Below, piece by piece: positions 35,729 to 44,632 of a stretch of DNA of 64,000 nt. Positions within the stretch are counted from its first letter, which is position 1, and the number at the start of each line of letters is the position of its first letter. The notes under the pieces are model-generated. The model searched no databases. It had not been told where the DNA came from and saw only the letters and a program-made list of their open reading frames with translations. The stretch is from Rhodobacterales bacterium (GTDB lineage: Bacteria > Pseudomonadota > Alphaproteobacteria > Rhizobiales > Stappiaceae). The DNA is taken from assembly GCA_008107755.1 (NCBI GenBank), contig VIRH01000095.1:1-64000 (forward strand). The letters run 5' to 3'. The position numbers were made by a program, and so were the translations under genes.

Positions 35729-36598
35729 ATGAACGCAGACGACGACAGTTACTCCGACGAAGAAGCAGAAGATCAGTCAGGGGAAAACGCAGCCCTTGCC
35801 GAGGCCTATAATCGTGGCCTTGCCCTGCAGAAGGCCGGAGACAGGGGCGGTGCGATCGCAGCATTTCGCGAGGCGCTTGCGATCGACCCGGACGATACCG
35901 GCGGCGTCAGCATCCGCCTTGCGGCCATGGGGGCCGGTGCGGCTCCGGCCAAGATGCCGGACGCGTATGTGGCAACGCTTTTCGATCAGCATGCGGACGT
36001 CTTCGACGAAATCCTGGTCGATGAGCTCGGCTATTGCGTTCCCCTTCTTCTGCGCGACCTGATCGGCCGCCTGGGCGCAGGGCCATTCGAACGTGTGCTG
36101 GATCTTGGTTGCGGGACGGGCCTGACCGGGATGGCCCTTGCCGATTGTTCGACCCACCGGACCGGTGTCGACCTGTCCGAGCGCATCGTCGAGCTGGCCT
36201 TCGACCGGCAGGTCTATGACGATCTCTATGTCGGCGAGGCGGTCGAATTCCTTCAGGAATTCGAGGAGGAGGACGGCAGCCGGCCGGACTGGACCCTGAT
36301 CGCCGCGACGGATGTCTTTCCCTATCTCGGGGCGGTTGAGGCGTTTCTCGCGGGAGCGGCAGAGCGCCTTGAGGCCAGGGGCTATCTGGCGTTTTCGACC
36401 GAGACCCTTCCTGCCGAGCATCTTCACGGGCAACCCTATATGGTCGGACCGCACAACCGCTACGCCCAGGACGAAAGCTATATTCGTTCGGCGCTGGCGG
36501 AGGCCGGTTTCGAGATCTGCGCGATGGAGCAGATCACTGTCCGCCTCGAAGAAGGCAGCCCGGTTCCGGGCCACCTGGTGATGGCCCGGCTGGTCTGA
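35729..36598 (+). CDS. TPR-containing class I SAM methyltransferase
   Basis: The product is about 289 residues. An acidic N-terminus leads into a tetratricopeptide-like unit (AEAYNRGLALQKAGDRGGAI, then AFREALAIDPDD), then a methyltransferase domain with motif I VLDLGCGTGLTGMALAD and TGVDLSERIVELA. The late YMVGPHNRYAQDESYIR is typical of this TPR-methyltransferase group. The substrate is unknown. The ATG at 35729 is chosen by N-terminal composition; the ribosome site is weak. Confidence 0.8.
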   Translation: MNADDDSYSDEEAEDQSGENAALAEAYNRGLALQKAGDRGGAIAAFREALAIDPDDTGGVSIRLAAMGAGAAPAKMPDAYVATLFDQHADVFDEILVDELGYCVPLLLRDLIGRLGAGPFERVLDLGCGTGLTGMALADCSTHRTGVDLSERIVELAFDRQVYDDLYVGEAVEFLQEFEEEDGSRPDWTLIAATDVFPYLGAVEAFLAGAAERLEARGYLAFSTETLPAEHLHGQPYMVGPHNRYAQDESYIRSALAEAGFEICAMEQITVRLEEGSPVPGHLVMARLV

Positions 36599-36612
36599 TC
36601 CGTTTTCCGGTT

Positions 36613-37047
36613 CTAGTCTTCCAGCAGGTCCATCTGGAGATGTGGTTCACCGTTCGATGTCTTCGAATAGGCGACGCCATCTCCCCCGATCACGCAGGTC
36701 ACCCGGCTGCGGTAGGCCGAGAAACTGTCGAACTTGACCACATCGACGGGCGTGTCGAACCGGAGCGTCACGCGCAGCCGTCCCGAGCCGTCGAGCTTCT
36801 GGATGCCGAGGATCTCGCCGGTGAAGGGCTGCTGCAGATAGACGCCACCGACCCGGTCACCGACCGCGAAGGTGCGGCTGTTCGACCGCGAGGCGAGGGC
36901 GCTGGCCGTATTCCAGTCCCTGAACCCATATTGTTGCGCCAGGAGTTCGAGCGCATGGCTATGACTGACGGATTGGCCGTTTTCGCCGAGTGCGCTGCGC
37001 AGGCGTTTGGCCTGTGCCTTCATCTCGGCAACGCTGGGAAGCGTCAT
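36613..37047 (-). CDS. Glyoxalase-related small protein
   Basis: The 144-residue protein begins MKAQAKRLRSALGENGQSVS and HALELLAQQYGFRDWNTASA, a pattern of the glyoxalase-superfamily-related N-terminal domain found in many alphaproteobacterial proteins. The second half (VGDRVGGVYLQQPFTGEILG onward) is a beta-rich domain of unknown role. No metal-binding glyoxalase residues are obvious, so enzymatic activity is doubtful. Confidence 0.65.
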   Translation of the reverse strand: MTLPSVAEMKAQAKRLRSALGENGQSVSHSHALELLAQQYGFRDWNTASALASRSNSRTFAVGDRVGGVYLQQPFTGEILGIQKLDGSGRLRVTLRFDTPVDVVKFDSFSAYRSRVTCVIGGDGVAYSKTSNGEPHLQMDLLED

Positions 37048-37381
37048 GGGATCACCTTTTCAACGAAAGGCAGACATTATCATGGGGCCCGCATTGCCAT
37101 CAGCCTGCACAGTGTCGTGAAAGGCGGTCTGGTCGGCGACTGTCGTCGCTGAAGGGGACTTCACCATGGCATTCGCCGCAGGCGGCCGGCTCCCCGAAAC
37201 CTTGAAGAGAGATAGGCGCGGTGCGGTTTGCTGTCAATCGGCAAAAAAAGAAGCCGCTGACGCGGCTTCAAGGTAAGGGAGGTTAAGATGAAGCTCCAGA
37301 GGCCGAGACGACCGGAGCATTGCGTGGGTGCGGGCGTACCCGCAGCCACCTTTCAACAGACCTGAGTAAAGGGAGGAGACC
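37048..37381. other. Intergenic region containing the dnaA terminator
   Basis: It holds the terminator of leftward dnaA (37243-37269) and the promoter of the leftward small gene at 36613. No other gene is supported. Confidence 0.6.
37243..37269 (-). terminator. Rho-independent terminator downstream of dnaA
   Basis: Read on the minus strand, GAAGCCGC and GCGGCTTC arms enclose GTCA and are followed by seven T. It lies 112 bases past the dnaA stop. Confidence 0.92.
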
Positions 37382-38845
37382 TCAGGCCTGAACCAGTCGC
37401 TTCAGAAGTTCGACCTCCTGATGCAATGTCTTGTCCTTGTTCACCATGTCCTCGATCTTCCGCACTGCGTGAAGAACCGTGGTGTGGTCCCGGTTGCCGA
37501 AGCGGCGACCGATTTCCGGCAGAGACCGGCCTGTCACGACCTTGGCGATATACATCGCGATCTGGCGCGGACGCACCAGCGTGCGGGCGCGGCAGGACGA
37601 CAGCAGATCCGCCTTGGTGACGCTGAAGTGCTTGCAGATGACCTGCTGGATTTCCTCGACCTTGATCGAGCGAGGTTCGCCGATCCGCACGAGGTCGTGC
37701 AGGGTTTTTTCCGCAAGCTCCATGGTGACCGGCTGCTTGGTCAGCTGGTTGTGCGCGAACAGCCTGTTCAGGGCGCCTTCCAGATCGCGGGCAGAGGCGA
37801 TCACGTAGCGGGCGATGTAGTCGGTGACTTCGTCCGGCACCGTAAAGGTCGGATGCGTGCGTCGGGCCGAGGCGATGCGCTTGGCCAGGATGTCCTGTCG
37901 CAGCGCATAATCGGTTGTCTGAATGCCGACGACGTGCCCGGTGTGGATGCGCTGGCGCAGCTTGTTGCCGAGCGTATCGAGTTCTTCCGGTGCGCGGTCG
38001 GCCGCCATGATGATCTGGGCCGGGAATTCCGTCAGCATGTCCAGGGTCTTGGAAAATTCTTCCTGAGCCTGTTTGCCATGCAGGAACTGAAGGTCGTCGA
38101 CCAGCAGAAGATCGATGGACTTCATCGCCTGGCGCAGGACCGGAAAGGCGGGCGTGCGCAGGGCCGGGACCAGATGGTACATGAAGAACTCGGCCGAGAG
38201 ATAAGCGACATGTCGGCCCGTCTTGCGGGCTTCCGCAGCCGCTGCCTGCAGCAGGTGCGTCTTGCCGATACCGGTCGAGGAATGGATATAGAGCATATCC
38301 AGGGTGCCCTCGTGGCCGGCCGCCATCTGGCGCACGGCGGCACAGGCGAGGCTGTTCGACGTGCCTTCCGCGAAGGTGTCGAAGGTCAGCTTCGGGTTGA
38401 GTGCCGCGCCGTTGAGGAACTCGGCAGCCGCATGCTCGCCCATGTCCGCAAGACATGGGATGGCAGCCGTGTTCGCGGAGGAGCCGAAGTGGGTCGAGCT
38501 TCCAAAGGGACCTTGCCGGCCGCTGATCCTGCGCGCGGTGATGGCCTTGGGGGCCAGAGTTGGAGTGATCTGACGGGGTCGCAGTGCGCCGCGGACGGTC
38601 AGTTCCACGCGCTTGATTTCATTGTGTTCCCGCTTCCAAAAACCGATGAGCTGTTTCTCGTAGTTGCTCAGAATCCAGTTTTTCAAAAAGCGGGTCGGAA
38701 CGGACAGGCGGACTGCATCGCCGGTCGTTTCCTCGTGGTCTACTCTTCCGAACCAGTTGGAGAAGGCGTCCTCTCCGAGAGCATTCCTCAGTTCATTTTT
38801 CACACGATCCCATTGATCCGAACTTGCCAAGCTCTGAACCTGCAT
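37382..38845 (-). CDS. dnaA: Chromosomal replication initiator DnaA
   Basis: The 487-residue protein has domain I (DQWDRVKNELRNALGEDAFS), a variable linker with Pro/Ala, the AAA+ domain with Walker A STGIGKTHLLQAA and Walker B LLLVDDLQFLHG, and domain IV with the DNA-binding signature GNRDHTTVLHAVRKIE. It binds DnaA boxes at oriC and opens DNA. The ATG at 38845 has GGAGG 5 bases upstream. A gene-free stretch of about 1.1 kb lies upstream. Confidence 0.96.
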   Translation of the reverse strand: MQVQSLASSDQWDRVKNELRNALGEDAFSNWFGRVDHEETTGDAVRLSVPTRFLKNWILSNYEKQLIGFWKREHNEIKRVELTVRGALRPRQITPTLAPKAITARRISGRQGPFGSSTHFGSSANTAAIPCLADMGEHAAAEFLNGAALNPKLTFDTFAEGTSNSLACAAVRQMAAGHEGTLDMLYIHSSTGIGKTHLLQAAAAEARKTGRHVAYLSAEFFMYHLVPALRTPAFPVLRQAMKSIDLLLVDDLQFLHGKQAQEEFSKTLDMLTEFPAQIIMAADRAPEELDTLGNKLRQRIHTGHVVGIQTTDYALRQDILAKRIASARRTHPTFTVPDEVTDYIARYVIASARDLEGALNRLFAHNQLTKQPVTMELAEKTLHDLVRIGEPRSIKVEEIQQVICKHFSVTKADLLSSCRARTLVRPRQIAMYIAKVVTGRSLPEIGRRFGNRDHTTVLHAVRKIEDMVNKDKTLHQEVELLKRLVQA

Positions 38846-38999
38846 TGTGGCCTCCATATGAGGGAGCAATGTCTTGCCCCCTCCCGTGCACTGTCTAAAA
38901 CGGTAAAAGCGCTGCCTTCACCGCCGTTTGGTTTTTCGGTCTCTTTTCCTTGGAAGGTTTTTCGGACCGATGTGGCTTATTGCTGCCGATGAAACATCA

Positions 39000-39015
39000 T
39001 TAACCTTTTACTAAC
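39000..39015. promoter_or_regulatory. CtrA-like site upstream of dnaA
   Basis: TTAA, seven bases, CTAAC matches the CtrA consensus TTAA-N7-TTAAC at 8 of 9 positions. It lies about 155 bases before the dnaA start codon. CtrA control of replication genes is known in alphaproteobacteria; single-site prediction by eye is weak evidence. Confidence 0.3.
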
Positions 39016-39151
39016 CATGAATTCAAATAGCTTATTTTTATGAGGTCATAGACGTTTCGTATTGTAAGTTTTGTACGTGTTTCCGATTCTGTATTGTGGT
39101 CTTTACATAGAGAGACTTGGGCTTCCTCATCGTCAGGCGTTCCGGGAAGCC

Positions 39152-39170
39152 GGAGGATACGTAATCCTCC
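39152..39170. repeat. Hairpin in the dnaA upstream region
   Basis: Perfect arms GGAGGAT and ATCCTCC enclose ACGTA. On the plus strand the right arm begins a CCTCCCGACCTCCC stretch that is complementary to Shine-Dalgarno sequences. Confidence 0.45.
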
Positions 39171-39935
39171 CGACCTCCCGGTTCTGCCCAGCCCGCGACA
39201 ATACAAATTTAGGAAAATTTTAACTGTTAAGGCAGTTTTTCTCGGAGTTTTCAAAGGCCAAGCACGAAAGTAGGCAATTCCCGGAAGGGGTTGGCGTAAG
39301 GGAAACCTGATCAGCTGGTCAAATATTCCAATGCAAGCTCGCCCTTGGTGGCTGACAGGGCGACTTCAAAGGCAATTTTTTTGGCCTGCCGCACCTGAAC
39401 GTGGGGCCGCTGCGTAAAGCTGGGGAAAATTCCGCGGCGCACAACACCCTCACGTGATGATGCCAGGCAGGCTCGCCGACGAAGGAACCGCCAAGGGAAT
39501 CTGATGAAGCAGCGCCCTGGCGCGTGGCATCGGATCATTGCGTCTGCCACCCTGAACGCCCAACCTTATCCCCAGCGGCCTCGCGGATTCGGGTCAACTG
39601 ACAGTTTCGACAATTGCCGAAGGTTATGAACAGTGCGGTTGGCACAGGGGGAGTGCGAGACGGGACGGGGGTGAGGTGCCTGGTGGTCGGGCCGCTTCCC
39701 TGGAACCGCTCAGTAGAGACATCGCAGCTCGAGAAGAAAAAAGAACTTCAAAAGTCATTTTAAGAATTCGCGAAGACGAGTGGACGCACCTGCAGCATGG
39801 AACGTCCTCCGTCGCGCCTCCAAGGGCTTCGCCAGAATCGCTTTCGGCTCGACCTGACGGTGGTGTGGATAGAAGAACGGCCGCGGAGGTGTCTCTGCGG
39901 CGGTCAACGTGCAATCTAGGATGTGAAGGATCGAT

Positions 39936-41348
39936 CTAGACGATACGACCCGGGTTGAGCAGCCCCTTGGGGTCGAAGGCGGCCTTGACCCTGCGCATGA
40001 GGTCCATTTCAAGATCCGACTTGACCTCCTGCAGAAGGTCCCGCTTCAGGCGGCCGATGCCATGTTCGGCGGAAATGCTGCCACCAAAGTCGTCCACGAT
40101 CCCGTGTACGACCGCGTTCATCTCGTCCCATCCGGCAAGATACTCGGCCTTGTCGGCGCCGATCGGCTGGCTGACGTTGAAATGAATATTGCCGTCGCCG
40201 ATATGGCCGAAGGGCACGGGCCTGCAGTTCGGCACCAGGGCCGAGACGGCGGCCATGGCCTTGTCGAGGAAGTCCGGGATCAATGCAACGGGCACCGAAA
40301 CATCATGCTTGATCGATCCGCCTTCCTGCTTCTGAACCTCGGACATGCCGTGACGGATGCGCCAGAAGTCCTCAACCTGGCTGAGGTTCTGGGCAAAGGC
40401 AGCATCCTCCACCACGCCTTCCTCGAAGCCTTCACTCAGAATGCTCTCCAGCAGATCGCGCACGTTGAAGGCGTCCGAGCCGCTCGACAGTTCCATAAGC
40501 ACATACCAGGCGTGCTCGCACTCCAGCGGATCGCGTGCGCCCTCAAGATGTCTGACGCAGAACTCCACGCCGATGCGCGGCAGGATCTCGAAGCCGGTCA
40601 GAAGGGAACCGGCCTGTGCCTTGGCAAGGGTAAAGAGCCTGAGAACGGACTGCGGATCTCGCAAACCCACGAATGCAGCTTCCAGCTTCTTCGGCCTGGG
40701 GAAAAGTTTGAGCGCGGCGGCCGTGATGATGCCCAGGGTGCCCTCCGCACCGATAAATAATTGTTTCAAATCATAACCGGTGTTGTCCTTGCGCAAGGTT
40801 CTGAGGCCATTCCAGATCTCGCCGGACGGCAGCACGACCTCAAGCCCCAGCACCAGATCGCGCGTGTTGCCATAGGCGAGAACCGCCGTGCCGCCGGCAT
40901 TGCTCGAGATGTTGCCGCCGATTTGGCAGGAGCCCTGGGAGCCGAGCGAAAGGGGGAAGAGACGGTCGGCTTTCTCCGCGGCATCATGCAAGGCGTCCAG
41001 AATGACACCGGCCTCCGCGACAAGCGTGAAACCGGCTGGGTCCACGGTCCGGATCCTGTTGAGACGGCCGAGGGAAAGCACGATTTCGTCGCCGGATTCC
41101 TGCGGAATCTGGCCGCCGACCAGTCCGGTGTTGCCCCCTTGCGGTACGACCTTGAGATCGTTCTCGTAAGCATAGGTCATCACCGCACTGACCTCTTCGG
41201 TGGTCCCGGGCCTGAGCACCATCGGGGTCACGCCCTGATAGAGGTCCCGCCACTCGGTGAGGTACGGAGCCTTGTCCTCCGGGGAGGTCAGGACATTCGC
41301 CTTGCCGATGAGATCGGCGAAGCGTTCGGCGTGCGCAGTAGGCTCCAT
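39936..41348 (-). CDS. FAD-binding oxidoreductase, GlcD/D2HGDH-like
   Basis: The 470-residue flavoprotein has a PCMH-type FAD domain with VVPQGGNTGLVGGQIP, GSCQIGGNISSNAGGTAVLAY and IGAEGTLGIITAAALKL, and a C-terminal FAD-linked oxidase domain with the metal-binding HIGDGNIHFNV and SISAEHGIGRLKRD. This is the family of D-lactate, glycolate and D-2-hydroxyglutarate dehydrogenases; the sequence looks closest to the D-2-hydroxyacid type. GAGGA precedes the ATG at 41348. It diverges from fabI. Confidence 0.9.
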   Translation of the reverse strand: MEPTAHAERFADLIGKANVLTSPEDKAPYLTEWRDLYQGVTPMVLRPGTTEEVSAVMTYAYENDLKVVPQGGNTGLVGGQIPQESGDEIVLSLGRLNRIRTVDPAGFTLVAEAGVILDALHDAAEKADRLFPLSLGSQGSCQIGGNISSNAGGTAVLAYGNTRDLVLGLEVVLPSGEIWNGLRTLRKDNTGYDLKQLFIGAEGTLGIITAAALKLFPRPKKLEAAFVGLRDPQSVLRLFTLAKAQAGSLLTGFEILPRIGVEFCVRHLEGARDPLECEHAWYVLMELSSGSDAFNVRDLLESILSEGFEEGVVEDAAFAQNLSQVEDFWRIRHGMSEVQKQEGGSIKHDVSVPVALIPDFLDKAMAAVSALVPNCRPVPFGHIGDGNIHFNVSQPIGADKAEYLAGWDEMNAVVHGIVDDFGGSISAEHGIGRLKRDLLQEVKSDLEMDLMRRVKAAFDPKGLLNPGRIV

Positions 41349-41517
41349 GAGAGCGTCCTCGTGAAGTTTGACAGGAAAAATCGGGCGCCAACATAGTGCC
41401 AGTTTAGGATTCCGTCGACGCTTCATATCGGCGCGGGGTCACTTGAAGGAACACCCCCCTTGTGCCATAGGAGGCCAGCCCGCTGGGGCTATGTTGGAAT
41501 TCGTTTCGGAGATGACG

Positions 41518-42336
41518 ATGGCGGAAACGCGCGGACTGATGAATGGCAAACGTGGCCTGATCATGGGCGTCGCAAATAACAAGTCGATTGCCTGGGGCAT
41601 TGCCAAGGCATTGGCCGACGCGGGCGCCGAACTGGCACTGACCTATCAGGGAGACGCATTGAAGAAACGCGTCGAGCCGCTTGCCGATCAGTTGGGCGCT
41701 ATTGTTGCCGGGCATTGCGACGTCACGGACGCCGCGTCCATCGATGCGGTGTTCAAGACCCTCGAGGACAAATGGGGCAAGATCGACTTTCTGGTTCACG
41801 CTGTCGCGTTTTCCGACAAGTCCGAGCTGACGGGCCGTTTCGTCGAGACCTCTTCGGACAACTTCGCTCGCACGATGGACATCTCCTGCTACTCGCTTGT
41901 TGCCGTTACCCAGCGCGCCGAAAAACTCATGGCCGACGGTGGCTCCATTCTGACGCTGACGTATTACGGCGCAGAGAAGGTGATGCCGCATTATAATGTC
42001 ATGGGTGTTGCCAAGGCTGCGCTTGAAACCAGCGTCAAATATCTGGCCATGGATCTTGGACCGAAGAACATTCGCGTCAACGCTATTTCCGCCGGTCCGA
42101 TCAAGACCCTTGCCGCCTCCGGCATCGGCGATTTCCGGTACATTCTGAAGTGGAATGAATACAACTCGCCGCTGCGCCGGTCGGTCACGATCGAGGAAGT
42201 CGGCGACAGCGCGCTGTTCCTGGTGTCCGATCTCGGCCGCGGCGTTACCGGCGAGATCCAGCATGTTGATTGCGGTTACAACATCGTTGGCATGAAGGCC
42301 GTCGACGCTCCGGACATTTCCGTCGTCAAGGACTGA
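41518..42336 (+). CDS. fabI: Enoyl-ACP reductase FabI
   Basis: The 272-residue SDR-type NADH-dependent enzyme performs the last reduction in each round of fatty-acid elongation. It shows the FabI start GKRGLIMGVANNKSIAWGIA, the first catalytic Tyr in LTYYGAEKVMPHYN, and the Y-X6-K pair in YNVMGVAKAALE, then IRVNAISAGPIKTLAASGI. GGAG lies 6 bases before the ATG at 41518. It is the target of triclosan-type inhibitors. Confidence 0.94.
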   Translation: MAETRGLMNGKRGLIMGVANNKSIAWGIAKALADAGAELALTYQGDALKKRVEPLADQLGAIVAGHCDVTDAASIDAVFKTLEDKWGKIDFLVHAVAFSDKSELTGRFVETSSDNFARTMDISCYSLVAVTQRAEKLMADGGSILTLTYYGAEKVMPHYNVMGVAKAALETSVKYLAMDLGPKNIRVNAISAGPIKTLAASGIGDFRYILKWNEYNSPLRRSVTIEEVGDSALFLVSDLGRGVTGEIQHVDCGYNIVGMKAVDAPDISVVKD

Positions 42337-42401
42337 TGAAGTCCGGCGGCCGCTGTCACCCTCGACAGGGCGGCCGTATCCTGACCTTCCAGTAGCACAC
42401 C

Positions 42402-42423
42402 GCTCCGGACCCGCGTCCGGAGC
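42402..42423. repeat. Perfect hairpin between fabI and histidine-phosphatase gene
   Basis: Nine-base arms GCTCCGGAC and GTCCGGAGC enclose CCGC. It lies 23 bases before the next start codon, so it may weaken read-through or act in the leader of the phosphatase mRNA. Confidence 0.5.
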
Positions 42424-42445
42424 GTCTTCATGTCCGGGGCACCAT

Positions 42446-43090
42446 ATGACTTCCGCTTCCTCCGCCCGGCCGTCGACCTTGCTTCCACGGCTTCACGATC
42501 CCGAACTTCTGATCTTCATCCGTCACGGGCAGACCGACTGGAATGCCGAAGGCCGGATGCAGGGCCAGCGCGACATTCCGCTCAATGCGACGGGAGAAGG
42601 GCAGGCGACCGGCAACGGCACACGCTTGAAAGCCTATTTCGAGACGCAGGGCCTTGATCCGGCGGCATTCGACTTCGTCTCGTCACCTCTCGGTCGTACG
42701 CGGCGGACCATGGAACTTCTGCGCACGGCGATGCAGCTTGATCCGCAGGCCTATCGCCAGGAAAGCCGGATCGCGGAAATCTCCTTCGGCGCCTGGGAAG
42801 GCTTCACGCTGGAAGAACTGGCCGATGATGAGCAGGACCTGGTCCTGCAACGCCGTGCCGACAAGTGGGGGTTCCTCTATCCCGAAGGCGAGAGCTACGA
42901 ACGCTTGTCAGAGCGCATCGGTGCCTGGTTGCAGACGGTCGACCGTCCCACGGTCGTCGTTGCACACGGGGGCGTCTACAGGGTGATGCGCGGCCTGTTG
43001 GAAGGTCTGGAAACGGCGAAGGTTCCGACGCTGGACGTCCCGCAGGACAAGGTTTTCATCTGGCGCGGCAGCCGCTTCGAGGACGTCTGA
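42446..43090 (+). CDS. Histidine phosphatase / phosphoglycerate-mutase-like protein
   Basis: The 214-residue protein has the phosphohistidine motif LIFIRHGQTDWN near residues 22-33, followed by SSPLGRTRRTMELL and a late VVVAHGGVYRVM holding the second His. The family ranges from phosphoglycerate mutases to sugar and nucleotide phosphatases; a broad phosphatase is the safest call. It follows fabI on the same strand after a hairpin. Confidence 0.88.
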   Translation: MTSASSARPSTLLPRLHDPELLIFIRHGQTDWNAEGRMQGQRDIPLNATGEGQATGNGTRLKAYFETQGLDPAAFDFVSSPLGRTRRTMELLRTAMQLDPQAYRQESRIAEISFGAWEGFTLEELADDEQDLVLQRRADKWGFLYPEGESYERLSERIGAWLQTVDRPTVVVAHGGVYRVMRGLLEGLETAKVPTLDVPQDKVFIWRGSRFEDV

Positions 43091-43430
43091 CCTGAATTGA
43101 ACGAGCCCGCCCGCAGTCCATGCCCATCTGAAGTGTCCGGCGGCATTGCCGGGAGAGGGCGCTGTTCCGGGCCCTGAGGCAGCGCAATCGGGCCATCTCG
43201 CGACCGCGCTGCCAACGCCCGGCCATTCGGACGCGGTGTTATGTCCGCGCGAGACTGTCCGTGACAGGCAGCACCGCCGAAAGCCGAAGCCCAGAGCCCG
43301 GCAGGCAAGAAGGCTCATGGCAACGCGGAGCGGTGCACAAGAAGTTTTCACGATAACGAGAGCGGTGCCTCGTGGAGTGATCGAGCCTTCCGGTGCCGTC
43401 GTAGACTGTCGACCAGAACGGAAGAGCGAC
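43091..43430. other. Intergenic region before the DUF3095 gene
   Basis: The frame of the downstream gene stays open through most of these 340 bases, but the residues are Arg/Ala/Pro-rich and unlike the family, so I treat it as untranslated leader and promoter. No RNA gene is seen. Confidence 0.45.
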
Positions 43431-44624
43431 ATGTCTCCAGACAATTTCTACAGCGAACTGCCGAGTTTCTCCGATTTCCACAAGGTCGGGGACCTGGACG
43501 ATTACCGTCCGGTTCCTGACGACTGGTATGTTCTGGCTGCTGATATCGTCAGTTCCAGCAAGGCGGTCTCCGACGGTCGCTACAAGGACGTCAATATGGT
43601 GGGCGCGGCCGTCATCGCCGCCGTGGTCAACAGGCTGGGGCGCGACCGCGTACCATTCGTCTTTGGCGGCGACGGCGCCATGCTGGTCGTACCGTCAAGC
43701 GATGTTGAGGTCGGAAGCCGGGCGCTGGCAGGCGTCGCGGATCTCGCGCGCTCCGTCATGGAACTGGACCTGAGGGCTGCGGCCATCCCCGTCGCGCGTA
43801 TCCGGGAACTGGGCGGCGACATTCGGTTGCGCAAATATCTCCTCAGTCCGGGCAATCATCTGGCGATGATCCTTGGTGACGGGCTCGAGATCGCAGACAG
43901 GATCCTGAAGGATGAGGAAGCGGTGCGCCCTTATGCGATCGCTTTCGACGACGAACCTCTGCCGCCGCTCGAAGGGTTGTCCTGTCGGTGGGAGCCGCTG
44001 CCGGCTGTTCACGGCAATATCGTATCGTTGATCGTCAAGCCTTCCGAGGGCAGGACCTTACCGGAAATCACGAAGCAGATCGCAGCCGGGATCGGCTTCA
44101 ATCCGTTGCAGGAAGACAGCCGCGCGATGCTGGCCGACAAGAACCGGCTACGCTTCCGGTTTCCCCCGAGTGGGCTTTCGCAGGAGGTCAGGATGGCATT
44201 CGCCGCTGCACCCGCTCGCGGTTGGGCAACAACCCTTTTCGAGTGTCTCGTCTTTCTTTTTGCCCAGACAACCGGACGCAAGGTGGGGCCATTGGACCCG
44301 ACCCGGTATTTCAGGGAACTGGGCCTCAACACAGATCACAGAAAGGTCGGCGACAGCCTTCAACTTGTCCTCGACCTCACGGACGCCCAACTTGACGCTC
44401 TGCGTAAAAGCCTCTCTGACGGATATGAGGACGGCGCATTGGTCTACGGTCTGCATGTCTCCAGCGAAGCTCTGATGACCTGTTTCGTCGAGGACATCGC
44501 CAACAGCCGCCATATCCATTTTGTCGACGGGTCGAATGGAGGGATGTCAGCCGCAGCTGCCGAATTCAAGAAGCGTCTTGCGGCGCTCGCCGGGACCGGC
44601 TCGGAGGTAACGGGGCCCGCCTGA
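43431..44624 (+). CDS. DUF3095 protein, nucleotidyl-cyclase-like
   Basis: The 397-residue protein matches the DUF3095 pattern: DWYVLAADIVSSSKAV near residues 31-46, GRYKDVNMVGAAVIAAV, and FVFGGDGAMLVVP near 76-88. The DIV/GGDG pair resembles the metal-binding palm of class III cyclases and GGDEF/Cas10 enzymes, but the product of DUF3095 proteins is not known to me. GGAAGAG precedes the ATG at 43431. Its stop is 8 bases from the convergent EAL-protein gene. Confidence 0.82.
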   Translation: MSPDNFYSELPSFSDFHKVGDLDDYRPVPDDWYVLAADIVSSSKAVSDGRYKDVNMVGAAVIAAVVNRLGRDRVPFVFGGDGAMLVVPSSDVEVGSRALAGVADLARSVMELDLRAAAIPVARIRELGGDIRLRKYLLSPGNHLAMILGDGLEIADRILKDEEAVRPYAIAFDDEPLPPLEGLSCRWEPLPAVHGNIVSLIVKPSEGRTLPEITKQIAAGIGFNPLQEDSRAMLADKNRLRFRFPPSGLSQEVRMAFAAAPARGWATTLFECLVFLFAQTTGRKVGPLDPTRYFRELGLNTDHRKVGDSLQLVLDLTDAQLDALRKSLSDGYEDGALVYGLHVSSEALMTCFVEDIANSRHIHFVDGSNGGMSAAAAEFKKRLAALAGTGSEVTGPA

Positions 44625-44632
44625 GACGAGCC

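Larger units (their letters stand above)
38846..39935. other. Large gene-free region upstream of dnaA
   Basis: This 1.09-kb region has an AT-rich half (38990-39260) with the presumed dnaA promoter and a CtrA-like motif at 39000, a hairpin at 39152-39170, and two near-consensus DnaA boxes: TTATCCCCA at 39566-39574 and TGTGGATAG at 39864-39872, each one mismatch from the consensus on its strand. Open frames here have no recognisable product; rpsT, often beside dnaA, is absent. It could be a replication origin or only a dnaA control region. Confidence 0.4.

Noticed and set aside
37421-38992. Rightward open frame of about 520 codons opposite dnaA
   Set aside because: Antisense shadow of dnaA; the dnaA motifs on the other strand are unambiguous.
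39311-39914. Two short leftward frames in the dnaA upstream region
   Set aside because: Composition is Arg/Ser/Pro-rich, no ribosome site or known domain; probably non-coding.
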